From Anarhynchus alexandrinus (taxonomy: Eukaryota > Chordata > Aves > Charadriiformes > Charadriidae), in assembly GCA_008711295.1 (NCBI GenBank), contig VUYV01000290.1:470294-534293 (forward strand): a stretch of DNA of 64,000 bases. The letters run 5' to 3'. The notes beneath the pieces are model-generated. The model was not told the origin of the DNA. It made no database searches and saw only the letters and a list, made by a program, of their open reading frames with translations. This document shows, in pieces, positions 12,701-22,063 of this stretch (positions within the stretch are counted from its first letter, which is position 1; every line of letters starts with the position of its first letter). A program made the translations under genes and the position numbers.

Positions 12701-14657
12701 GGGTGGGTGGAAATTTAGGGCATTGCATACCAGTGCAACTACTGCAGGCTGTGCCCCGAGCAATTGCCCATGTAAGCCCTGCACTGAGGCACTCCGTGGC
12801 AAGGGGCTTCTGACACTGCTCTATAGAGGCTGCCCAAAGGTGCAACTCATACAGCCTCCCAGAAACTGCTCTGGATTCAAGACAGAAAGCCATATAAGCA
12901 GGTTAAGAGTTTCCAGAGCCCCCTTTGTTATAGGATGCAAAATCTACGTATGTCTGTTGCATCAGCCCAGACACGTCTATCAGGAGGATGTTCAGACAAG
13001 GGCAACAACATCCAGACAAAGGGTAGACGTGGAGCATAAGCACAATCGAGACATTACGCCCACTGAAATAAATAGAGCATGTCTAAAGGCTTCTCCCAGC
13101 TGCATTCGGCACTCACTCATGGCTGGCTTTTGGTTTAGATAAAGTCAGCGAAGTTTGCACAGATGCCAAACAACTGTGACTGTACTTTCCACTTCGCTGT
13201 CACGGCACTGGAGCCAAGCTTTTCCCGCTACCGGCCAGGTAAAGGGTGTATGTACCGGGTGACAGCTGCGGCACCAATAGGAGACAGGTGGGGCCAGCAA
13301 CATCGCCGGCCATCACCGACTTCTCCCTTTCTTTCACCAGTCCCCTGGAGGAGTGGAGAGCCCAGTTCTGACTGGCACAGTCCTCGGCAGTCCTCCCTTC
13401 CCCAGGGCCGATGGGGTTACTCTGCCCAGATAACACTGAGGTTAATGTGCCATTAACAATACTAAATCAGAGCTACTGAATTCTTGGAGAAGAGTGGAAC
13501 CACTGTAAAGATATCAACTTCTCCAAATTGTTTTCATTTAAAGCAGATTCTTCATATCTACCTGTTAGGTATGTTCTGTTAAAACTTTTATTACAAACTA
13601 AAATACGGAAATATTTTGTGGAAGTCGGTATGGAAAATAAATTTCATGAAGTTCAGGCTGCAAATGCATATTAATCAATCTTATCCTAGTTTCCTGAAAC
13701 ACACAGCTAGATTCTTATCCCATTTAAGCTACCCTGAATTCAGAGTAAGTGAAGATAGTCTCACTCAAGCTGGCTTCACAAATAGAATTCTTCCATGAGT
13801 TCAAACAATCAAGGGCAAAACTTAAACGTACTTGCTTGATGCTTATCCACAATTTGTTGTTAAAAAAATAAAACCAAGTACATTTAATCTGGAGTTAAAA
13901 TAACCAACATCCCTCCAGTGGCTTCTGACCTGTTTCCAAAATCCATTAGTCAGGTACACAGAAGTCACTATCGCCAGAGAAACTGGGTCCATTTTTCCAA
14001 GCTGACAAAGAGACCAGAAGAGTACTAACACCTGTAGGGCTTTTATCAGCTCACTCAACCTCCACCTTCATCATTTCCACCAGCTTTATTTGATCTGAAT
14101 TTGCAGGACAGAAAGTCCTCACTGACAACTATAGGCAATGCATGACCTGGGCAACATCTCTGCAGCACAGACTGCAGATGCAAAGGTTCGATAGGCCAAG
14201 GTTCATTTTTGTTTAGGCCTTCTGATTGCCCTTAAAAATTACGTACAAGACTTAAAAGGTCTCTGAGTACTCAGAAGAAAATAATGGGGAAACAAAACCT
14301 CACAGCTATCCTATGATGTTTCAAGATCTTGCTTCAGGAAAAAATAAATACTGAGTTTGCATATAGACTGTGTATTTTCTCTGACAGTCTTAAAATGCAG
14401 CTTTTTTCCCATTTACTACTGTGATTTATTATTTGCTATGGGGACGTCTGTTAGAGTTACAAATTATCAAAAGCAGAATGACTGAGAAGTCTTTTAAATA
14501 AGGCAAAACAGACTTACACCAAATGTTCTTTAGGAAAGCATCCTCTATCAGCATGGATAACACACACTTCTTGTACGGGACAAGCAACCCCGTCTCACAG
14601 TTCTGTCTATCTCCCATTACCCTGGTCCTGTAACATAAAGGTGCTGCTAGATCTTAC

Positions 14658-14822
14658 CGATGTACAAAAGATGCAGCTGCATTCCTGAAGAGTGGTCATC
14701 TTATCCATGGAATATTCACAGAGACATAGCTTGCAAGTGAGCAGGGGCTCCAGCGCTAACTCTCCAGCTTCTGACTCTTCAGTTGTCATGGTGTGAGGAC
14801 AAGAGTTTCCAGCAGAGCCCAT
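14658..14822 (-). CDS. RNF144B: RNF144B first coding exon (exon 2), E3 ubiquitin ligase N-terminus
   Basis: Exon 2 spans 14846-14658. Its acceptor is TTTCTCTTTTCAG and its donor is GTAAGA. The coding part is 55 codons from ATG at 14822-14820 and ends in phase 0. The protein begins MGSAG, as mammalian RNF144B does, and contains the diagnostic stretch [18 protein letters not shown]1 ligands Cys30, Cys33, Cys48, Cys50, Cys53 and (exon 3) Cys56, Cys75, Cys80 are all present. The Cys-rich LCLCE motif and LQEC separate it from the paralogue RNF144A (LCLGE). RNF144B is a RING-between-RING E3 ligase, described as a p53 target (p53RFP), with a C-terminal membrane anchor encoded outside this window. 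A second in-frame ATG at codon 12 has a better context (A at -3) than the first (T at -3), so a shorter N-terminus is possible. Confidence 0.98.
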
Positions 14823-14830
14823 TCACTCAT
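14786..14830 (-). promoter_or_regulatory. RNF144B: overlapping uORF, 14 codons, ending on the Met12 ATG
   Basis: An ATG 8 nt upstream of the annotated RNF144B start opens a 14-codon frame ([14 protein letters not shown]) in another register. Its TGA stop (14788-14786) overlaps the in-frame Met12 ATG (14789-14787) as ATGA. The uATG and Met1 contexts are both weak at -3 (T), while Met12 has A at -3. This layout could lower Met1 use and favour leaky scanning or reinitiation at Met12. The geometry is read directly from the sequence; the regulatory effect is inferred. Confidence 0.6.
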
Positions 14831-14846
14831 TAATGGTTCACTCAGC
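14823..14846 (-). other. RNF144B: RNF144B 5' leader within exon 2
   Basis: 24 nt of untranslated leader lie between the acceptor (AG at 14848-14847) and the MGSAG start codon. It includes an upstream ATG at 14830-14828. Because the exon starts with an acceptor, at least one non-coding exon must lie further right (candidate at 34508). Confidence 0.85.
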
Positions 14847-15122
14847 CTGAAAAGAGAAATCAACAGCTGAAACATCCCACAAGCCTTGTAGTCACTTCTC
14901 ATTGACCTGAGAATTTACAACTCAGATCCATAAAAGCACCCGCACACCCAAACGTACTACCCTGGCAACTTGGTGCCAGTCTCACACTTCAGGCCTTTCA
15001 AAATTTACAAAAAAGGTGCCTGAGGGCCCACCTCACCACAACACCTGAACTGGGTTGGGTTCTCAGAGAACATTCAACTTGCTGACACAGAGCACCTCAG
15101 TCAGGCCACTTATCATCATATT

Positions 15123-15156
15123 AAAAAACAAAACAAAACAAAACAAAACCAAAAAA
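15123..15156. repeat. (AAAAC)n simple repeat
   Basis: A run of AAAAC units flanked by longer A stretches. It is low-complexity sequence with no associated element visible. Confidence 0.85.
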
Positions 15157-16439
15157 CTCACACATATAAGACATTACCTATGTTATAATCACCAGTATAG
15201 TGGTCAAAGCCCTCACCAAAGTCCTAGGAGCAGGGATCTGGCTTGGGACAATGAACTCTTAATTAAAAAAGTAAACTGTGTTCATATGTACCTATATATA
15301 TCTCTGTGCCTTCTCAAATGAGTTTCAGAGTCATAGCCCTCCCATCCCTATGAATTCTTCAGTCTTCATTGCACCCACACCATTTCAAGGGCGTCTCCGC
15401 TCCCACCTTCCATTCTGGCTGGTTACTCGGGAGCTCCCCTGAGCAGTGCAAGGTGACAGTAAGCACAGATTCCCACGTCCGAGGCAAGCAGTTCAAACAT
15501 TTAGCCTGTAATGTAGGTGGTGGGTACTATGAACTCCACTTTCTCCGTGAGTTGTCACTGAGATAGTGAGCTGACAGTCCATTGCAAGAGGGGTGGTCAA
15601 AACATATAAATCCAGGAAAGGGTTTCAGATTGCATGTCCTACTTCATACAGGGCTGGAGCTTAAATCCAAGCGAGTAAGAGCATTTATGTGCAGTCCTCT
15701 TTTCTGCATTGCCTTGACTATGCTGGAGAGCTGCCTGCTCAGGTCTGTAGCTTTTATGCATCCCACTCCCTGGCATCCAGCTCTTCTATCTATTTCATAG
15801 GGCTCTTAGGCATCTAACCGAGGTTTGTGAACCATGAACAAAGTGCACTAGCACTCTGACAGGGAGATGCTCAGAATAGCCGTATTTCCACCACACATTA
15901 TATCCCAACAGTGCTTGGGGAAGAAATTTCTATCCTTTGAGAAGAAAAAAAATGGAAATATCATGCTCACATGTAACGTTTCCTGACCTATGCATTTGAA
16001 AACACTGCACCATAACCATAAAAAATTTCAAGACCCTCATTCTTACACAGTGACACTGAAAGAGAAATTAAAGAGAATATCCTCATGCTTAAACTAAAAC
16101 AATGGAAAGCAAATTTGCAGATTTTGTTCACCTCAAAACAGACAGTGAGGTTCGGTGCAGCATTTAAGGCACACGAAAATCTATTCCCATTTCCAAGAAA
16201 CTTGACCCAGCTTCCACAGATCTGCTTCTGAATGCACTCAGTTGATGGCAAGAAGACCTTCACACACATTTCTTACAAGCAGAGACCTGGTGGCCCACTG
16301 CACACAGCTGCTTGCACCAGCGCCAAGTAAGAGCGCAGCTCTACTGAATCTAAAAAGCTGCATCACGAATGGCGGCTGCATGAACATGAAAACAACAGAG
16401 GATCAAGACCCGTCAGATCTGACATCTCATGAGGCAAGC

Positions 16440-16625
16440 AGGAGGCTCGAGCCCTTTGGTCCACTTCTGCTTGCCTCCCCCGCAGTCCCGAGCGTCCTCG
16501 TGGCAGGGCTGTCAGGTCACATTTGGCAGCACGTCGCTGCTGCCGTTCTGCAGCTCCCGGAGCGGCCAGGCCAGCTGCAGCCAGTCAGGGCGCACACGAC
16601 GTGCCAGCTCGCAGTACCTGCGTAA
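16440..16625. promoter_or_regulatory. short CpG-dense patch in intron 1
   Basis: I count about 15 CpG dinucleotides in roughly 186 bp of clearly GC-rich sequence, an island in CpG-poor surroundings and ending about 145 bp before the LTR at 16770. It could be an alternative promoter, an enhancer, or a conserved exon of an unannotated transcript. A minus-strand open frame crosses it (ending at 16512, with residues such as EELRRYCELARR), but I cannot match that to a family. No TATA box is evident. Confidence 0.4.
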
Positions 16626-16967
16626 TTCCTCCCCAGAGGGAGAAATGATGGTGCTCATGGAGCTGGAGGGGTCAGCACATGTGGAACCTCCCCCCACAGC
16701 TCCCACCTCACAACCTGACGCACAGCCCAGACCCATCCCCAGCCCTGTCCTGTGAGCATCCTGCCCTGTTGTCATGGTTTGGGCCAGACTGGCCACTGAA
16801 ATGAATGGCAGATGCTCTCTGACCTCTCTCCCTTCAGGGAGAGGGAGAGAACCTCCCTTCAGGGAGAGGAGGAAGAGAGAGAAAGAGACCTATGACTTTA
16901 AAAGAAACTAAACTACTTTAATGAAAGCATTAATCAAATAACAAAAAGGAAATAATGAAGTATATAC

Positions 16968-17675
16968 GGAATCACGGGATCACAGAATTTTCGGGGTTGG
17001 AAGGGACCTCTAGAGATCATCTAGTCCAACTCCCCTGCCAAAGCAGGATTGCCTAGAGCACATTACTCAGGACTGCATCCAGGCGGGTCTTGAGAATCTC
17101 CAGAGAAGGGGACTCCACAACCTCCTGGGCAGCCTGTGCCAGTGCTCTGCCACCCTAACCGTAAAGAAGTTTTTCTATGTATTTGAACGAAACATCCTGT
17201 GTTCCAACTTGTGCCCGTTGCCCCTCGTCCTGTCACTGGGAACCACTGAAAAGAGTCTGGCTCCATCCTCCTTCAACCCACCCTTTAGGTACTTGTATGC
17301 AATAATAAGGTCTCCCCTCAGCCTTCTCTTCTCCAGGCTAAAGAGTCCCAGCTCTCTCAGCCTTTCCTCATACGGGAGATGCTCCAATCCCTCAATCATC
17401 TTAGTTGCCCTATGCTGGACTCTCTCCAGCACTTCCCTGTCCCTCTTGAACTGGGGAGCCCAAAACTGGACACAGTATTCCAGTTGTGGCCTCACCAGTG
17501 CAGAGTAGAGGGGGAGAATGACCTCCCTCGACCTGCTGGCCACACTCTTCCCTATGCAGCCCAGGATTCCATTGGCCTTTTTGGCGACAAGGGCACATTG
17601 CTGGGTCATGGATAATTTACTATCTACCAAGACCCCCAGAACCTTCTCCTCAGAACTAGCCTATACTGGTGCCTA
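16968..17675 (-). mobile_element. CR1 LINE copy nested in LTR copy 1
   Basis: The CR1 3' tail (GGGATCACAGAATTTTCGGG) starts right after TATATAC of the LTR. The body extends through the 3' UTR into the end of the reverse-transcriptase ORF, and the 5' truncation lies near 17660-17675. LTR sequence resumes after an AT-rich tract (matching the TATATACAAAACCGTATC part of copy 2), so the CR1 jumped into an already present LTR. This dates the CR1 as the younger insertion. Confidence 0.92.
17175..17630 (-). pseudogene. CR1 ORF2 C-terminal fragment
   Basis: About 150 codons on the minus strand read as the C-terminal part of CR1 ORF2, downstream of the catalytic RT motifs. Recognisable blocks are [48 protein letters not shown] and [10 protein letters not shown]. 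The 5' end is missing and the catalytic FADD is absent, so it is a dead fragment. The frame is open for most of its length, which fits a fairly recent insertion. Confidence 0.9.
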
Positions 17676-17766
17676 GCATAATATAATATATACAAAATAT
17701 AATATATACATATACATATATACGTATATGTAATATATACATATATGTAAATAATACAATATATAC
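17676..17766. repeat. AT-rich (TATACA)-type microsatellite at CR1/LTR junction
   Basis: Alternating TATATAC and ATATAT units with internal palindromic stretches mark the point where CR1 sequence ends and LTR copy 1 resumes. The LTR target site itself carried TATATAC (16961-16967), which probably seeded the expansion. Confidence 0.8.
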
Positions 17767-20086
17767 AAAACTATATCAAGCTCCCAGAATGACGATCATG
17801 TCACCGGCAGGCACTGGGAAAGTCCCAGACTGGACTCAGCAATGGATGGGAACTGGATTCCAAATCTGGATTCAGGAATGCATGGATCGGGATCAAAGGC
17901 AGACAAACAGAGAGCATCCTCAGACGCCAGCCATTGAAAGAGACCTGACCCTTTGATCCCTCAGCTTTTATACTGAGCATGATGCAGATGGGATGGAATA
18001 CCCCCCTTGGTCAGTTTTGGGTCACCTGTCCCACAGGTGCGACCCCTCGACGCTCTTCAACTTCCGACCCTCCAACAGGGCATATAACAAAGTTAGCTGA
18101 CCTTGGTTGTTATAGCACTTAAGTATAAGCAGGAGCCTCTCTGCATACAATTCCTTGGCATAAATTAGAAACAATCAGGTCTTATCTCTCTGAGAGCAAA
18201 CAGTGTCTGAAAAATATGCTGTTAATTTCAGAGAGTTCAGTTAGTTAGAAGAGGCTTAACTGAAAAGTAAAGTCACTGAACAGAAACTTGGTTCTGTTTT
18301 ACCTCAAATCCGGACACCTGTGTTCCCACTGGTCTGCACGAAGACACTTTCTCTTCAAAAGCCATGAAACCACAACAAATCTGGGTGGGAGCACGCTTAC
18401 CCCTTTTAATTTTTACACTTTGCAGTTTGCTAGCCTAGCCTGACAGAGAAGCCATCAGATGTGTCCCTCGGGATGTCTTTCCTGTAAGCGCCCAGTTTTA
18501 GAGACACAAGAGCCATAGCCAAGATTCTGGGAACCAAATTCCCGGCCACAAATCCAAAGCAAACTCTCTCTTTAATGGTTTGCTATCACTAGTTCAAAAC
18601 ATATGCCATGCCCACATTATTCTTGGTGCAGTCCCCACGTGCTACCATGATACCCCCTGCAATTTGCTCCATACAGCTGCAGAGCTGGAGCTCCAGCATG
18701 GCCAGAAGCCTTGGAAGGAAGCCTCCCTCTGAGTCAGGGACTGCAATACTCTTCTGTAATTACTGCAACGGGGAGGAGGGGGGAACAGTGAGTCACTGGA
18801 AATGCTACAGCAGATCAAGAACTACCTGTTATTTAAAACTACATGCTAGACATTATCTCAGTATTTGAGAGAATTGTAACACATCTACTCAGGTATGCTT
18901 TTCAACAGCAGCTGCATCTGTACAGGTAAGCTACTCACCCCCACACTGCATGGATCTGACATTTCTTCATTTAGATGGTAGAAGGTAGCAATGTTAAGAG
19001 GAGGGATGTACAAAAGCACAGATAGGAATATCTCAGGATGAGGGAACGGATATAAAACGGATACAGCTGTTTCCAAAGTCAGTGTTCTTTTTATAACCCA
19101 AAGGGTTATAACCCTGCATGCTTTTATTCAGGCAGCAGTAGAAAGATTCAGGTTCATGACTGAGGTGTAGGGCTAGGGGCTAAATTTAGATGGCCTAAAT
19201 CCGGCACCCAGTGTGACAGCAAGAGCGTTTGCCACAGTGAGGAGTAGGCTCCCGGTACACCACTCTGCCCTACTAGCGATTGGGTGCCACAGTGTGACGG
19301 CTGTAGGGACTTGTTATGATATCCCAGGCACCCTTGTCCCTGAAGACTGTTTGTAGGTTAAATTCCGTTTTGCTCCCTGTGTCACTCCCGCCCCACTCCT
19401 TCCCTCGCACCAGGATGCCAGAGCGGGGCTGAGATTCTCCCTGAAACAAGCAGAGCACCCTGTGGAAATCTCCAGCAGACAACACCGAGCAAACCTGGCG
19501 GACCAGAGGATCCAGCCCACACACAGCCCAGGCTGGCTCATCTCACCACAGCCTCATTAACCCCAGCGGGGCTCAGCAAATGAAGCGAACAGGATCGGAG
19601 CCAGGGAGACACCTGCGCAGCCTGCCGGCACAGCCCCTGCAGGAGGCACCGTGGTTCTCCAGCAGCAGCACTCCCCCCATGCTCCCTAAGGGGCCAGCTT
19701 GTCCAAAAGTGGTCCTCCAGGTGAGGCTGGCACAGGCAAAGCCACCCTGTTAGTACCTGAAAACCTGCCCGCCAAAGAGAGAGCAGGCACATGGCCTACA
19801 CGGCCTGCTCCTTTTCCCAGAGCAACCCAACCAGCTGGTCTCTGCTTCTGCTCACCAGGGTTGTGATTGCTGCTGCCGCTGCCAAGGGAAGCATGCAGGG
19901 GGAAGAGTTAATGGTTACGGAAAAGGGTAGCCCCATCCGGTGGCAACTGGGCTCTGAAGAGAAATCAGGCCTGTGGAGGAGGTTCATTCCCACAATCAGA
20001 TCACATGGTGGAAACTATGGGGAGAAAAAGACATGTGTCTTCCTCCTGTTCTCACCCTCTACTCCTTCTCCTATTCTTGCCCAACA

Positions 20087-20470
20087 AGGCTCCAGGGAGA
20101 CCTTATTGCAGCCTTCCAGTACCTAAAGGGTGCCTACAGGAAAGCTGGGAAAGGACTTTTTACAAGGCCATGTAGTGATAGAACAAAGGGGAATGGCTTC
20201 AAACTGGAAGAAGGTAGATTTAGATTAGATATTAGGAAGAAATTTTTCACTTTGAGGGTGGTGAGGCACTGGAACAGGTTGCCCAGAGAAGTTGTGGAAG
20301 CTCCACACCTAGAGTTGTTCAAGGCCAGGCTGGATGGGGCTTTGAGCAACCTGGTCTAGTGGGAGGTGTCCCTGCCTATAGCAGGGGGGTTGGAACTTCA
20401 AGGATCTTCAGGGGGGTTGGATCTTCAAGGTCCCTTCCAACCTAGACCATTCTATGATTCTATGATTCTG
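20087..20470 (+). mobile_element. CR1 LINE 3' fragment
   Basis: A plus-strand 5'-truncated CR1 covering the end of ORF2 (blocks GDLIAAFQYLKGAYRKAG, DRTKGNGFKLEEGRFRLDIR, HWNRLPREVVEAP, ending at the stop near 20359) and the 3' UTR. It finishes in three ATTCTATG-type units. A duplication of about 26-28 bp (GGGGGGTTGGA...CTTCA) near 20383-20430 lengthens the 3' UTR just before the tail. Confidence 0.93.
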
Positions 20471-21231
20471 ACATTTCAAGACACATTGTCCTCTCCCAAG
20501 CTCTCAAACCATCTCTCCAACTTTACTACCCTGGCAGAACTGACTTTTTCATACACTGCAGAGAAGCCGTGAAGTTCCACCTCAGTTGCTCTGAATTTTT
20601 ATGGCTTTCACTTTGCTAGGCTTAGTCCCACAGACTGTCATCAGTTAATTATACATCCATTAGCTCTCTTTACAGTGGCTTAAAATTCCTACTGTAATTA
20701 CAGGTGAGTTGTCAACAGTTTAGGTTGAAAACAAAGCACCTAGGATGCATGTGTCGTGCAGGGGAAGAGGGAGTTACTGAAGAACAAGTTTGGGACAAAG
20801 AGGAAAAGACCCTTCCATTTTTGGTTATAGTAATAAAAGTGACCTGAAATAAAAGTAAATGGAAAGCCCCTGGAAATAATGGACCCTCACATAAATAAAA
20901 TACATTTCTAAGGACTAAGTTCTTCCCTTTCATGCTAACAAAACAAATGACCCATTTAGGATAGAATCCCAAGTAAAGCAAGAAATGTATCACTGAAACT
21001 GGAATACCGCACCTAACTGCTCACAAAAACCTCCACAGAACAGCAACGCAGGCTCCATGAGATGTTGTGGAATAAGGATAAACACATCAACCCAGAGGAA
21101 CGTAGTAGACTAAATTCTGCACCAGCATAAACCGGTGGCAAGGAAGGGTTAAAACGGCCCAAATGCACGTAAACACTCATGAACTGTAAAGATCCAAGTT
21201 TTTTCACATACTTCTATCAGCCATGTACATG

Positions 21232-21245
21232 CACACACACACACA
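21232..21245. repeat. (CA)7 microsatellite
   Basis: Seven CA dinucleotides, about 75 bp from LTR copy 2. Too short to be strongly unstable. Confidence 0.8.
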
Positions 21246-21319
21246 GATCATACTCCTTTCACATTGCACAGAATTTCCAGGAAATGGGATGGATTTCCTC
21301 AAATTGTACACTGCCCAGC

Positions 21320-22063
21320 TGTCGTGGTTTAGGCCAAATTGGCTACTGGGGACCTAGGGGACCCCAGATAGGACCGACAGATGCTCCCCTCTACCCCTCT
21401 TCAGAGAGAGAGGTAGAGGAGGAAAAAGAGACTTATGAGTTTAGAAAGAACTAAACTACTTTAATGAAATATTAATAATAAAATAAAAAGAAATAATGAA
21501 AAATATATACAAAACCGTATCAAGCTCCCGAGATGACAATCACGACACCGGCTGGCACTGGGCCAGTCCCAGGCTGGACTCGGTGACGGAGGGGAACTGG
21601 ATTCCGGATCTGGATTCAGGATCGGGATCACAGGCAGACGAACAGAGTCCTCCTCAGACATCAGCCATTGTAGGAAGAGACAAGAGAGGGGGCTGACCCT
21701 TTGATCCATCAGCTTTTATACTGAGCATGATGCAGATGGGATGGAATACCCTGTTGGTCAGTTTTGGGTCACCTGTCCTGTCCGCTCCTCCCTGCAGGTG
21801 GGACCCCACTATGTTTTTCGCTTCCGCCCTTCCAACGGGGCAAACAACAAAGTTGGTTGGCCTTGGGGGTTATAGCAACAAGTATAAGCAGGAGCCTCTC
21901 TGCATACCATGCCTGGGCAGCAGCTATAAACATTGGTCTTATCACTCTGAGAAAGTGAACATTGTCTGCACAATATGCTGTTAATTTCAGTAGTTAGAAG
22001 AGGCCCAGCTAAGAAGCAAAGTTACTGAACAAAATTGGTTCTGTTTTACCTCAAACCAGGACA
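21320..22063 (-). mobile_element. solo LTR, copy 2
   Basis: A complete 744-bp LTR on the minus strand. It has TG...CA ends (sense start TGTCCTGGTTTGAGG, sense end GGCCTAAACCACGACA) and a perfect 5-bp target-site duplication CCAGC at 21315-21319 and 22064-22068. Sense-strand signals are a TATA box (plus TTTTATA at 21714-21720) and an ATTAAA polyA signal (plus TTTAAT at 21460-21465). No gag, pol or env sequence flanks it. It is near-identical to copy 3, so both inserted from closely related parents. It lies in the transcriptional sense of RNF144B, about 6.5 kb upstream of exon 2. Confidence 0.93.

Larger units (their letters stand above)
1998..14657 (-). other. RNF144B: RNF144B intron 2
   Basis: A 12.66-kb intron between exon 2 (donor GTAAGA at 14657-14652) and exon 3 (acceptor AG at 1999-1998). 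It is unique AT-rich DNA with short simple-sequence tracts. It contains one CR1 3'-end fragment (9729-9794), a 19-bp tandem duplication (5741-5778), and a small GC-richer patch with several CpGs around 13190-13330. Open frames up to about 155 codons occur but show no domain or splice support, and I treat them as chance. I see no other exon of the gene here; exons 2 and 3 are consecutive in phase and in protein sequence. Confidence 0.9.
16770..18316 (-). mobile_element. solo LTR, copy 1, interrupted by a CR1
   Basis: On the minus strand the element runs from TGTCCGGATTTGAG to CCAAACCATGACA, with TG...CA ends. It is flanked by a perfect 5-bp target-site duplication, CCTGT at 16765-16769 and 18317-18321. 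A CR1 (16968-17675) and an AT-rich expansion (17676-17766) interrupt it; without them it would be close to the length of copies 2 and 3. A TATA box (minus, 17972-17966) and an ATTAAA polyA signal (minus, 16922-16917) remain. There are no internal genes, so it is a solo LTR left by LTR-LTR recombination. It is the most diverged of the three family members and contains a small duplication of the CTCCCTTCAGGGAGAG block near 16826-16873. The 5-bp TSD would fit an ERV1- or ERVL-type integrase; the class is not settled. Confidence 0.9.

Noticed and set aside
12675..13142. 155-codon plus-strand frame in intron 2
   Set aside because: Composition and content look random and no family is recognisable.
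21461..21709. 81-82 codon frame within LTR copy 2, with a matching frame in copy 3 (47340-47585)
   Set aside because: It lies wholly inside the LTR across the R/U5 region and ends in low-complexity residues. The conservation between copies reflects shared descent of the LTR rather than selection on a protein.
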